Of a DNA stretch of 12,688 nt, positions 5,913-12,688 are shown piece after piece. The notes under the pieces were generated by a model, which saw nothing but the letters and a program-made list of their open reading frames with translations, searched no databases and had not been told where the DNA came from. The position numbers and the translations under genes were made by a program. Source of the DNA: Chloroflexota bacterium (GTDB taxonomy: Bacteria > Chloroflexota > Dehalococcoidia > UBA3495). The stretch spans positions 1 to 12,688 of the forward strand of contig JACZRM010000025.1 of assembly GCA_022576105.1 (NCBI GenBank), read 5' to 3'. Within the stretch, counting starts at the first letter, position 1. Every line of letters starts with the position of its first letter.

Positions 5913-7727
5913 ATGCATTTCATTAGCACAGTACAACCAAAATTAACTCTAATTCTGGGTTCTATGTTGGTGCTGGCATTGCTTCTGGCCGTGGCCTGCG
6001 GCAGTAGTGCCGCCCCGGCGCAACCGCAACAAGATGCCGAAGATGCCACGCCGGCGCCAAGCGGCGGTGCCACGGAACCTGATTCAGCACCCGCCGCTAC
6101 GCCTCAATCCAAGTCAGAGCCGGTGATAGCGAGCCCCGACGTTCATCCAGGCAAGGTAACCTGGATGGTCGGTAGCTTTGCCAACGAGCGCATGACTTAT
6201 TGTCTAGCCGGCGGCGGCGGACACGATTACGGCCGGCAAATTCACGGATTCCTGCTGGAATCTGCCGTACAAGGCACTTCCCGGGTGATCGTACCGGGGA
6301 TCGCCGAGAAATGGGAGGTATCCCCGGACGGCAAGTCCTGGACTGTGGACATTAGAGACGGAGTAAAGTTCCACGACGGGACTGAACTCACGGCTGAAGA
6401 TGTTCTCTGGACCTGGCGCTGGGGCATGGGTCCCCAAGCTCAAGAGTATGCCACCGGCGGCGCCTGCCTGAGTAACTCTCAGCTCACGGAAACTATGGAG
6501 CTGAGCGGACCTAATCAGGTACGGGTGACCTTTAACTCCGTTTTCCTTGACTTCGAGGACGAATTTGGAGCGGCGGGCGGTAACTGGATCGGCACCGTCT
6601 ACCCGGCCGGGTTGGGCGAAGGCCCCTCCATACTCCACGACGAGGACGTGGAAGCGGCCTTCGACCGCAACCCTGTTGGCGCCGGCCAGTTCAAGCTGGT
6701 CAGGCACGTTGCCTCCGATTTGATGGAGTTTGAGCGGTTCGAGGACCACTACTACCAGCCGGCCAACGGGTTCCCCGAAGACCGCAGGCCAAAATTCACC
6801 ACCCTGGAGTTGCGACTGGTGCCAGAGGTGGCTACCCGAGTAGCCGCGTTGCGGGCCGGCGAAGTCGATATCGCTCCGGTCACCTTGGGTTCCAAGTCCC
6901 AGGTGGAAGCCGGTGGTGGCCGCATTTTGTTCGGGCAGGAAGGCGCCCACTTCTTCGCCCGTTTGCTGGGGTGTTGGGAAACGCGGTGGCCTTGCCACGA
7001 TATTCGGGTGCGTCAGGCGCTGAACTACGCCGTTGACCGGCAGTCGATGCAAACGCACTTGTTCGGGGGACCTGAGGTATTCGTGATCAAAGGATTTGTT
7101 GATGTCACGCCCAGCACCATTGGATACAGCCCCGAAATAGACCCATTCCCCTACGACCCGGATAAGGCTCGCCAGTTATTAGCCGAGGCCGGCTACAAGA
7201 CTCCGGATAACCCCGAGGGGAAAGACTTCGGGAAATTTATTCTTAACACCTGGAACTCCGCGGCGGTGCCCAACCTGCCCGAAGCCGCCCAGTTTGTTGC
7301 CGAGACCTGGAAGAACGAGCTGGGGATTGACGCCGAGGTTCGCATAAGCGAGGAGTCTGCGGTGAAGAAGCTGACCCGGCTGACCGAGGACGCTTACGGG
7401 CAGGTACTGTTCCGGGACAACGAGACCCGGTTGGACGCTTCGGGGCTGTTGAATGGCAACTACGGCCGCAACAAGGACCGGCCCGACCGGCCGTCGCGAG
7501 ACCCGGATGTGGTGGCGCTGGCCACGGAGATCCGGGTGATCATCGACCCGGCAATACGGGTGCCACGCCTTACCGAGTTCTACATTCGGGCTCGGGACGA
7601 GTCTAATGAGCTCTTTATGGGGTATGTAAACATTCCCTGGGGAGTGGGCCCCCGAATCCTGACCTGGGAGCCTTACCCCCTGGCTTTCTACGTAAACTCG
7701 GTGCACACCATTACCCTGGCCGAATAG
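5913..7727 (+). CDS. Peptide/nickel-type ABC transporter substrate-binding lipoprotein
   Basis: This 604-residue lipoprotein (SBP family 5, cluster C) would capture the substrate outside the membrane and deliver it to the permeases. A signal peptide with a hydrophobic core (about 11-28) ends in LAVAC, placing the lipid-bearing cysteine at C29. A linker rich in Ala, Pro, Gln, Ser and Thr follows to about residue 70. Family landmarks are GIAEKWEVSPDGKSWTV (129-145), RDGVKFHDGTELTAEDV (148-163), DIRVRQALNYAVDR (363-376) and PYDPDKARQLLAEAGY (413-428). ATG 5913 is preceded by a strong GGAGGGAGGA, which settles the start. The length is somewhat above the usual 500-560 residues because of the linker. 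The substrate cannot be read from sequence: relatives bind di- or oligopeptides, nickel complexes, opines or sugars. It is the first gene of the binding protein-permease unit. Confidence 0.93.
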   Translation: MHFISTVQPKLTLILGSMLVLALLLAVACGSSAAPAQPQQDAEDATPAPSGGATEPDSAPAATPQSKSEPVIASPDVHPGKVTWMVGSFANERMTYCLAGGGGHDYGRQIHGFLLESAVQGTSRVIVPGIAEKWEVSPDGKSWTVDIRDGVKFHDGTELTAEDVLWTWRWGMGPQAQEYATGGACLSNSQLTETMELSGPNQVRVTFNSVFLDFEDEFGAAGGNWIGTVYPAGLGEGPSILHDEDVEAAFDRNPVGAGQFKLVRHVASDLMEFERFEDHYYQPANGFPEDRRPKFTTLELRLVPEVATRVAALRAGEVDIAPVTLGSKSQVEAGGGRILFGQEGAHFFARLLGCWETRWPCHDIRVRQALNYAVDRQSMQTHLFGGPEVFVIKGFVDVTPSTIGYSPEIDPFPYDPDKARQLLAEAGYKTPDNPEGKDFGKFILNTWNSAAVPNLPEAAQFVAETWKNELGIDAEVRISEESAVKKLTRLTEDAYGQVLFRDNETRLDASGLLNGNYGRNKDRPDRPSRDPDVVALATEIRVIIDPAIRVPRLTEFYIRARDESNELFMGYVNIPWGVGPRILTWEPYPLAFYVNSVHTITLAE

Positions 7728-7733
7728 ATGGTA

Positions 7734-7756
7734 GGTCTGCCAGTAACGGGCGGACC
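7734..7756 (+). terminator. Hairpin just after the binding-protein gene
   Basis: GGTCTGCC (7734-7741) pairs with GGCGGACC (7749-7756) through 8 pairs, one of them G-U, with a 7-base loop. It starts 6 bases after the stop codon. No T-run follows, so it is more likely an RNA-protecting or attenuating element than a full terminator. Confidence 0.5.
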
Positions 7757-7775
7757 CTGACCAACTAAATCTGCT

Positions 7776-7825
7776 GGCCGAGGTCACAACCCCTTAGCAG
7801 ATGTCTAGGGGTTGTGGCCTTGGCC
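7776..7825 (+). terminator. Long stem-loop between binding-protein and permease genes
   Basis: GGCCGAGGTCACAACCCCT (7776-7794) pairs over all 19 positions with AGGGGTTGTGGCCTTGGCC (7807-7825), using two G-U pairs and a 12-base loop. The gene spacing here is 132 bp, whereas the two permeases are only 14 bp apart. Such elements are known to keep binding-protein mRNA more abundant than permease mRNA, by partial termination or by blocking 3' decay. The lack of a T-run favours the latter. Confidence 0.65.
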
Positions 7826-7847
7826 TATATTCATAACTAACTTCAGC

Positions 7848-7853
7848 AAGGAG
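7848..7853 (+). promoter_or_regulatory. Ribosome binding site fixing the first permease start
   Basis: AAGGAG lies 6 bases before ATG 7860. It excludes the upstream TTG at 7812, which sits inside the right arm of the intercistronic hairpin. Confidence 0.8.
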
Positions 7854-7859
7854 CAGCTT

Positions 7860-8777
7860 ATGCAACGGTTTATCCTCGCCAGAGTTTTCCAGGCAGTGTT
7901 GACTCTGCTGCTGCTCAGCCTAGCGGTATTTTTGAGCGTAAAACTGAGCGGAGACCCGGCCGCATACATGCTTGGCCCCGAGCAGGGCCGCATTGAATAC
8001 GAAATGATACAGAAGAAATTGGGATTGGACCGTCCCATAGTGGTCCAATACTGGGATTTCTTGACCGATATAGTGCGGCTGGACTTTGGCAAATCCCACT
8101 TCCTGGAGCGTCCGGCGCGGGACGTCCTTTTTGAGAGGTTCCCAGCGACACTGCAGCTGGCCGCAGCCGCCTTTGTTCTGGCTATCGTAGTGGGGGTACC
8201 TCTGGGCATTCTCTCGGCGGTGAAACGCGACACCCCGTTCGACACTTTCGGTAAGCTGTTTGCCACTCTAGGTATCGCCACTCCCAATTTCTGGATCGCT
8301 ATCATGCTGATCATGTTGTTTGGGGCAATCCTGGGGTGGCTTCCCACTTACGGGCGAGGGGGAATAGATCACTTCATCTTACCTGCCTTCGTGTTGGGAT
8401 GGTCGGCCATGGCAGGTATGGTCCGGTTGGGCCGCTCCAGCATGCTAGAAGTCCTGGATAGTGAGTATGTCAAGTTCGCCAGGATCAAAGGCCTGGGGGA
8501 ACGACTGGTAATCTGGAAACACGCATTCAAAAACGCGATAATTCCTTTGCTTACGTTCTCTGGTCTTACTCTGGCCGGTCTGCTCAACGGTTCGGTGGCG
8601 GTTGAGGTGGTCTTTGCCTGGCCCGGCGTTGGGCGTTTATTGCTTCAGGGGATTCGCACTGGCGACTTCCCTATAGTCCAAGCGGCCGTCATGGCCTCGG
8701 GCCTATTATATATACTTACCGCACTAGCGGTTGACATTCTTTATGCCTATGTAAATCCCAGGATCAGGTACCAATAG
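7860..8777 (+). CDS. dppB: Peptide ABC transporter permease, DppB/OppB type
   Basis: This 305-residue inner-membrane permease is one half of the translocation channel. It has the family's layout: a first membrane helix at about 5-27, a periplasmic loop with LGLDRPIVVQYWDFLTD (54-70) and LDFGKSH (74-80), then helices near 98-120, 133-160, 170-190, 227-250 and 273-297. RFPATLQLAAAA (93-104) begins the transporter core. The cytoplasmic EAA loop is at about 203-222 (YVKFARIKGLGERLVIWKHA), the site where the ATPase docks. VEVVFAWPGVGRLLLQGI (248-265) is a further family signature. AAGGAG sets the ATG at 7860. Its partners are the DppC-like gene 14 bp downstream and the two ATPases encoded on the other strand 4 kb away. 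Confidence 0.94.
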   Translation: MQRFILARVFQAVLTLLLLSLAVFLSVKLSGDPAAYMLGPEQGRIEYEMIQKKLGLDRPIVVQYWDFLTDIVRLDFGKSHFLERPARDVLFERFPATLQLAAAAFVLAIVVGVPLGILSAVKRDTPFDTFGKLFATLGIATPNFWIAIMLIMLFGAILGWLPTYGRGGIDHFILPAFVLGWSAMAGMVRLGRSSMLEVLDSEYVKFARIKGLGERLVIWKHAFKNAIIPLLTFSGLTLAGLLNGSVAVEVVFAWPGVGRLLLQGIRTGDFPIVQAAVMASGLLYILTALAVDILYAYVNPRIRYQ

Positions 8778-8791
8778 GGAGAAAAACTGCG

Positions 8792-9673
8792 ATGGCTGCT
8801 GAAACAAGTCCAACCACCAGAACAGTGGACCGAATTCTTACCTTGCCGGGACGAGCCAGGGAGTTGCGGCTGCCTTGGATCCCCCTTGCCGTCTTGGTCG
8901 TCCTAATAGTCTGTTCGGTGGCTGCTCCGTTGCTTACCCCTTATGATCCGGGCAGAACCAGTATCCTGGAGTCCAGGATGGCGCCAGGAGATTCATTGCG
9001 CCATCCTTTGGGAACCGACGTATTGGGACGGGATGTCCTGGCTAGGCTCATATACGGTGCCCGCACGGCGATGTTCATAAGCTTGGTGGCCTTAGGGACC
9101 GGCGCCTTCGTCGGCACCGCTTTAGGGCTTTTAGCAGGTTATCGAGGTGGTTGGCTGGACGTACTCATCATGCGGGCCGCCGACGCGGCGCTGGGTTTCC
9201 CGACGATCCTGGTGGCGTTGATAATTGTGACCCTCCTGGGGGCTGGAATTCAGAGCATCATTTTGGCGGTTGTCCTCACGGTCTGGGCCAGGTTCGCGCG
9301 CATGATCAGAGGTGATACATTAAGCATTAAAGAGTTGGACTTCGTAGTCTTCGCTAAGATAGCTGGCCTCTCTACGCCCATGATCATTCTCCGGCACATA
9401 TTCCCCAACACGGTCAATACTTTGATGGTCATAACTAGCCTGCTGGTCGGCCAAGTTATACTTCTGGAGGCGTCACTAAGCTTCCTCGGACTGGGGTTAC
9501 CGCCGGGGTCGCCTGCCTGGGGCATTATGATTGCGGAGGGAAAGGACGAAATCCTTAATGTTTGGTGGCTGTCTCTTTTCCCTGGCATATCCATTACTGT
9601 GGTGGTCTTGGCCTTCAATTTCTTCGGCGATTGGCTACGAGACACCCTGGACCCCAAACTGCGTCGGGCGTGA
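8792..9673 (+). CDS. dppC: Peptide ABC transporter permease, DppC/OppC type
   Basis: This 293-residue permease is the second half of the channel. A cytoplasmic N-terminus (1-28) leads into the first helix at about 29-49, then the family signature HPLGTDVLGRDVLARLIYGA (71-90). Further helices are near 94-116, 135-165, 208-230 and 262-283. The EAA loop lies at about 181-206 (ELDFVVFAKIAGLSTPMIIL then RHIFPN), and LEASLSFLGLGLPP (225-238) is typical of the subfamily. The ATG follows an AGGGAGA that overlaps the previous stop, 9 bases away. The 14-bp gap shows co-transcription with the DppB-like gene. It is the last gene of this unit; no terminator with a T-run is evident after it. Confidence 0.94.
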   Translation: MAAETSPTTRTVDRILTLPGRARELRLPWIPLAVLVVLIVCSVAAPLLTPYDPGRTSILESRMAPGDSLRHPLGTDVLGRDVLARLIYGARTAMFISLVALGTGAFVGTALGLLAGYRGGWLDVLIMRAADAALGFPTILVALIIVTLLGAGIQSIILAVVLTVWARFARMIRGDTLSIKELDFVVFAKIAGLSTPMIILRHIFPNTVNTLMVITSLLVGQVILLEASLSFLGLGLPPGSPAWGIMIAEGKDEILNVWWLSLFPGISITVVVLAFNFFGDWLRDTLDPKLRRA

Positions 9674-10051
9674 TTTGGTGTTTGACTCGCTTCAAACTTG
9701 GACCAGAACCGCTACCGGGGCAGACGAGTTATCTTCTTTTCAACTGCAAAGCATGACTAACACTATGTTGGAGCATGAACAACGTTGGCGGTGCCAGAAA
9801 TTCGATCCTCCCCCGTATTCTCCTTAAGGGGCTCGGTTTGATGACTGCGCAGGTATGGTGCAACTAGCCGGAATTGATGAGACAGACACTGCATTGGTTC
9901 TTGAAACCGGGCTTGCGAGATACAAACTTAGGGAGTGCCCTTGCTGCGGTAAGGGGATGGGAGAACCCAAAGGAGTCGATCAGCTAGTAGCCTGAACAGG
10001 TCTGGAATGGGAAACTGTCGACATTGGAGAAACTAACTTCGAGCTGGTATT
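9674..10051 (+). other. Intergenic region between convergent genes
   Basis: This region lies between the end of the permease operon and the end of the minus-strand membrane-protein gene. I see no clear rho-independent terminator; CCTTAAGG at about 9823-9830 is a short palindrome only. The one item of possible note is a 46-codon ORF with a CPCC motif. Confidence 0.5.
9855..9995 (+). CDS. Possible 46-residue Cys-rich small protein
   Basis: ATG 9855 opens a 46-codon frame with a protein-like composition: an acidic first half (LAGIDETDTALVLETGLARY), then ECPCCGKGMGEPKG. The CPCC could be half of a zinc knuckle, or a leftover of a longer metal-binding protein. There is only a weak ribosome site (AGGT close to the start), and a TAA closes the frame upstream, so an N-terminal extension is ruled out unless a frameshift has occurred. 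No family is recognised. It is placed after the transporter operon on the same strand. It may be chance. Confidence 0.25.
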   Translation: MVQLAGIDETDTALVLETGLARYKLRECPCCGKGMGEPKGVDQLVA

Positions 10052-10579
10052 TTAGTTGGGGGGTTGCATTGTCATGGAAGATACCTGGCGCTGAGACCTG
10101 GTGCTCCGCGACTGGAACCAATGCTGAAGCAGCCGGATTACGGCAGCCGTGAATGTAGCGATAACTACCCCCGCCAGATGAACAGTGGGGTCAACAGCGA
10201 ACCGGCTCCACCAGTAGGTGGGATCAACCCCTGGCCCATACTCCCGTCCGACATAAACCCCCACAATGCCAGCGGCTATCGTCGCGGAGAGAAATCCCAA
10301 CGCCCGGTAACGGCTCAAACTTAGATTCATCCAGCCCAGGTACGCGCCAAAGCCGGCTCCCACTCCGATGCACACCATATGTATATTCAGGTGAACTGCC
10401 TGAGGCCATGGATAGCCGAGCAACAGGTTGAAAACCCTTCCTGTGACGTCGCCAATGAAGGCCAACAGCACCGCCGCGATGAAGGCAGCCAATCCCCGGG
10501 CAGTCCACACCAGGTAAACCTCGATTCCGCTTCCCATCAGCCGGTGCACCCGATCTCGAAGGTAAATGCAGAATTCCAA
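10052..10579 (-). CDS. Unrecognised four-helix membrane protein
   Basis: I do not recognise this protein. Counted from a TTG at 10579 it has 175 residues. Four hydrophobic segments are visible: about 25-45 (ARGLAAFIAAVLLAFIGDV), 66-86 (HMVCIGVGAGFGAYLGWMNL), 92-112 (ALGFLSATIAAGIVGVYVG) and 133-152 (HLAGVVIATFTAAVIRLL). A hydrophilic, Arg/Gln/Ser-rich tail follows. A loop between helices 3 and 4 holds GPGVDPTYWWSRF. The glycine-rich helices suggest tight packing. The start is uncertain: ATG 10537 (residue 15) is a good alternative and still precedes the first helix, and neither has a strong ribosome site. It lies 91 bp downstream of the crotonase gene on the same strand, and converges with the permease operon. 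The hydrophobic pattern makes a real gene likely. Confidence 0.6.
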   Translation of the reverse strand: MEFCIYLRDRVHRLMGSGIEVYLVWTARGLAAFIAAVLLAFIGDVTGRVFNLLLGYPWPQAVHLNIHMVCIGVGAGFGAYLGWMNLSLSRYRALGFLSATIAAGIVGVYVGREYGPGVDPTYWWSRFAVDPTVHLAGVVIATFTAAVIRLLQHWFQSRSTRSQRQVSSMTMQPPN

Positions 10580-10670
10580 CCACTGAACCCCGATGAGAAG
10601 ACGGCGGAGGACAACGGTATCAGTTCTGTAACCGGCATATATTCATGATTTTCCAAATTCCCCCCCATGA

Positions 10671-11486
10671 CTAATCTTGCGGCTGATCACTGAATGTTTC
10701 CAGCCTCGGCATGCGATCTCGGTCCCCAGGGTTTACCCATCCTTTAAAGTTGGGCTTACGTTTGTCGGCAAATGCACGTCGTGATTCCATCAAATCGGAT
10801 TTATCTCCGTGATCGTGAAGGGCCTTTGCCAATCGATCTAAATCGGGAGCGACCCTGGGCCGCATTTGCCGCATCATGTAGACCGTATTGACTCTGGATG
10901 CGGGAGGAAGAGTAAGCAAGTGCTCAGCCATCTCAAACGCAGTGGGTAATAACTCTTCCGGCTCAACCAAACGATTAAGGAACCCAACCTCATAAAGACG
11001 CTGGGCAGTAAAGCGGAACCCCAGGGCCATTTCGGTCGCAATGGCGTGAGGAAGGCCGGCAAACAAACCGTGGTTATAACCACCGAGTAACCACCGCTTC
11101 GCTTCAGACACCTCGAACACCGCGCTGGGAACCGCCACGCGCAAGTCAGTTCGCTCTACTAACATAAACCCGCCACCCATAGCATATCCGTTAACGGCGG
11201 CTATTACTGGCTTGTCAAGCGTTCCTTCGTTAAAAGGGTTACTAATTGGATGCGCAGCACTTCCTGGAGCACCACGTTCAAGAGCTTCTTTCATGTCCTC
11301 ACCCGCACAGAATGCCCGTCCAGTACCGGTAAACACGGCAACCTCTAAATCAGAATTGTCCCTGAATTCAGTAAACGCTGCAGCCATCTCAGTCCGAAGT
11401 TCTACCCCCAGCGCATTCATTCGATCAGGGCGGTTTAGTTGAATCAGCATAATTTGACCTTGTCGTTCAGTATTAACAACTGCCAT
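10671..11486 (-). CDS. Crotonase-superfamily protein (enoyl-CoA hydratase/isomerase-like)
   Basis: This 271-residue protein has the crotonase fold, which binds acyl-CoA thioesters. The first oxyanion-hole block is FTGTGRAFCAGEDMKE (52-67), the second is AAVNGYAMGGGFML (96-109). In classical enoyl-CoA hydratase two glutamates act on water, one in GGGCE and one 20 residues later. Here the first position is a methionine (GGGFM, M108) while the second is kept (E128 in FEVSEAKRW). One-glutamate members include isomerases and other CoA enzymes, so hydratase activity should not be assumed. The C-terminal part (158-271) has AQRLYEVGFLNRLVEPEELL as usual, and the SRRAFADKRKPNFKG segment near the end. 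The start ATG has TGGGAGG 7 bases upstream. It is transcribed away from the decayed right region, possibly together with the membrane-protein gene. Confidence 0.88.
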   Translation of the reverse strand: MAVVNTERQGQIMLIQLNRPDRMNALGVELRTEMAAAFTEFRDNSDLEVAVFTGTGRAFCAGEDMKEALERGAPGSAAHPISNPFNEGTLDKPVIAAVNGYAMGGGFMLVERTDLRVAVPSAVFEVSEAKRWLLGGYNHGLFAGLPHAIATEMALGFRFTAQRLYEVGFLNRLVEPEELLPTAFEMAEHLLTLPPASRVNTVYMMRQMRPRVAPDLDRLAKALHDHGDKSDLMESRRAFADKRKPNFKGWVNPGDRDRMPRLETFSDQPQD

Positions 11487-11868
11487 GTCTTGGCCTCCCA
11501 GCTTAATGACACCCTTGGGATTTTTCGATGGTTTAGGTTCGCTAGAAATATGTCTGAACTCAGTAACCCACTCCGGCGTTATTATAGGCTCAGTGTCGAT
11601 AAATAACCTAGGGAAACCTAATACAGACTGATGTACCTGGGACTCTTTGCCAACAGCTTAACTCCTATTGTTATTTAAATAAAGTACGGGGCAAGTTCAA
11701 CCGGTGAGGTACTCTGGATGCAGTTTTATAGTTCGAGGAATCCCAGACCACGCTGCCTTTAAGGAAGTCAGCTTGGTCCGGATAATCCCAGATGAACAGT
11801 TCCGGGGCTGGGGGCGGAATGAATCAGGATATCAGGGGTAAACCATGCGAGCTCCGACGGCCGCGGAT
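11487..11868. other. Intergenic region, probably containing decayed coding sequence
   Basis: The first part holds the crotonase ribosome site and presumably its promoter; I see no strong promoter match. On the minus strand, 11671-11823 is a 50-codon open frame with protein-like content (APELFIWDYPDQADFLKG) but no start codon. It lies just downstream of the transposase remnant on the same strand and may be part of a decayed gene. ATATCAGGGGT at 11829-11839 recurs at 12331-12341 in the same orientation. Confidence 0.4.
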
Positions 11869-12210
11869 TCAGCGACAGCTGTCCACTCGGATCAAGGAGA
11901 TAAAAGGTTCGGAGTCGTTACGACCCGAGGCCTGCCAGCCTTCGGCGACTCGCATAGCGGGACCTTGGGAAAGGCATTCAGCATCGTTGGTGACCTCGTA
12001 GCCAGATAGACGGTTGTAGATCGACTGGCGGATCAAAGGGACCTGGTGATGTCGGATATTGCGGCCAATACGACTCTTCTTTGGACAGCCGACAGTAATT
12101 CGGGTTAGGCCTAGGGCATCATCCATGACTCGGAACGCCGCAGTCTGGCGTATGAAGTGATGGGGACACCGCGAAACTCAAGCCGGAAATTTGGATTTAG
12201 ATTGAGCCTG
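11869..12210 (-). pseudogene. Decayed N-terminal remnant of an IS1380-family transposase
   Basis: The minus strand encodes a block typical of the N-terminal part of IS1380 transposases: GRNIRHHQVPLIRQSIYNRL, then SGYEVTNDAECLSQGPAMR, which resembles the family pattern RQSVYxRLAGYEDxNDAERLxxDPAMR. Upstream, a different frame (about 12150-12203) reads NLNPNFRLEFRGVPITSYA, the usual segment before it, so a frameshift lies near 12140-12160. After about 65 matching residues the similarity fades and a TGA ends the frame. The catalytic domain is missing or unrecognisable and no terminal repeats were identified. It is a dead fragment, not a working gene. The family call is from remembered sequence pattern. 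Confidence 0.6.
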
Positions 12211-12490
12211 AGGGGGCCTATTCGCCGTTGCCCATTAGGTGCTTCCACAGTCAGTTATGCTGATTGACGAATCATGCTAAAAACAGGGTCGTTTGTTTGT
12301 GGGTCTAAAAGTGGCTTGAGCTATGGTCAAATATCAGGGGTTTCTTTACCCAGATTATTTGGTTTGACCAGAAACAAAACAAACTGGCGTTAATTTAACG
12401 CGAAAAAGGCTAGGTGCCGAGGAATAGGAGGACAGAATTTTGTTGCTGATTCAGGAGATTATAGAATCTGGAGGCTGCATTAGGAAAAGC
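12211..12490. other. AT-rich noncoding stretch with small inverted repeats
   Basis: No gene is seen. TGGTCAAA (12324-12331) and TTTGACCA (12363-12370) form an 8-bp inverted repeat with a 31-base gap. A 15-bp palindrome lies at 12387-12401. A GGAGGACAG near 12428 resembles a ribosome site, but no adequate frame follows. Confidence 0.45.
12387..12401. promoter_or_regulatory. 15-bp palindrome
   Basis: GCGTTAA, a single central T, then TTAACGC: perfect symmetry. It could be an operator for a small regulator. It has no gene closely downstream on the plus strand; the nearest minus-strand frame ends at 12491. Function is unknown. Confidence 0.3.
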
Positions 12491-12622
12491 TCAACGAGGT
12501 AAAGAAGTTGCGAGTGCCTCGAGCTGTTTCAGAAGATGTTCAGACACAGCACGTATGAACTTCCAAATGTCTTCATTGCGTTCACCAGGACCCTCTATTT
12601 TTCGGCAGCCAAAATCGCCCAT
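12491..12622 (-). CDS. Small 43-residue ORF overlapping the end of the right-edge gene
   Basis: ATG 12622 opens 43 codons (MGDFGCRKIEGPGERNEDIW and onward, then EHLLKQLEALATSLPR). The second half looks like an amphipathic helix. It overlaps the last 28 bases of the upstream partial gene in another frame. It could be a separate, translationally coupled small protein. Alternatively, it is the C-terminus of that gene split off by an indel in the A5 run (minus strand; 12598-12602), since joining at AAEK-IEGPGE gives a smooth protein. No family is recognised. Confidence 0.35.
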   Translation of the reverse strand: MGDFGCRKIEGPGERNEDIWKFIRAVSEHLLKQLEALATSLPR

Positions 12623-12688
12623 TGGCTCTTATCTTCGCGTCCTTTGCGTTTCCTACTACCCAATCTGTTTATCAGCAGCGTTATTGGG
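12595..12688 (-). CDS. C-terminal end of a gene running off the right window edge
   Basis: The minus-strand frame is open from the window edge to a TAG at 12595-12597 and gives 30 residues, ending in RKRKGREDKSQWAILAAEK. The composition is basic and protein-like. The stop falls inside GAAAAATAG, where a one-base slip would let the frame continue into the overlapping ORF. Too little is present to name a family. Confidence 0.35.
   Translation of the reverse strand, partial: PITLLINRLGSRKRKGREDKSQWAILAAEK

Noticed and set aside
6204..7058. 284-codon open frame antisense to the binding-protein gene
   Set aside because: It lies wholly inside a convincing family gene. It has no start region or family signature, and long antisense frames are common in GC-rich coding DNA.
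11665..11700. Minus-strand promoter (TTGAAC, 17 bases, TAAATA) for the crotonase gene
   Set aside because: The -10 match is poor and the site is about 180 bp from the gene; such matches arise by chance in AT-rich DNA.
11792..12001. Plus-strand 69-codon ORF
   Set aside because: It is antisense to the recognisable IS1380-type remnant and has no family features.

Overview
The window looks like an accessory stretch of a bacterial chromosome with fairly high GC. The best lineage hint is the solute-binding lipoprotein. It has a short lipobox signal followed by a long Ala/Pro/Ser/Thr-rich linker, a style common in Chloroflexota such as the Dehalococcoidia and SAR202 groups. That assignment is an inference from style only; no rRNA or marker gene is present.

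Layout. Positions 1-128 are a CT-rich fragment of unknown nature. Positions 129-1502 are a complete IS5-family insertion sequence with 12-bp terminal repeats, CTAG at both ends and one intact DDE transposase. The IS lies 22 bp past the stop of an ABC-transporter ATPase gene. Positions 1525-3529 (minus) encode two peptide-transporter ATPases of the DppD and DppF types. Positions 3530-4226 are a 0.7-kb divergent intergenic region with a perfect 32-bp palindrome and three independent short perfect duplications. Positions 4227-5618 (plus) encode a divergent MmgE/PrpD-family protein. Positions 5913-9673 (plus) encode a lipoprotein solute-binding protein and two permeases (DppB- and DppC-like), with two strong hairpins between the binding protein and the first permease. 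Positions 9674-10051 are mostly empty apart from a possible 46-residue Cys-rich ORF. Positions 10052-10579 (minus) encode an unrecognised four-helix membrane protein. Positions 10671-11486 (minus) encode a crotonase-superfamily protein. Positions 11487-12688 are decayed sequence with a frameshifted IS1380-type transposase remnant and two overlapping minus-strand ORFs at the right edge.

How the genes fit together. The five transporter genes make one complete PepT-type ABC importer (binding lipoprotein, two permeases, two ATPases). It is split into two divergent transcription units around the 3.5-4.2 kb region. The MmgE/PrpD gene sits inside this set, next to the binding protein, so its substrate may be what the importer brings in. 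The crotonase could act on a CoA derivative further down such a pathway. Both the MmgE/PrpD protein and the crotonase lack active-site residues of their best-known relatives, so neither should be assigned the textbook reaction. No defence system, CRISPR array, tRNA or rRNA was seen.
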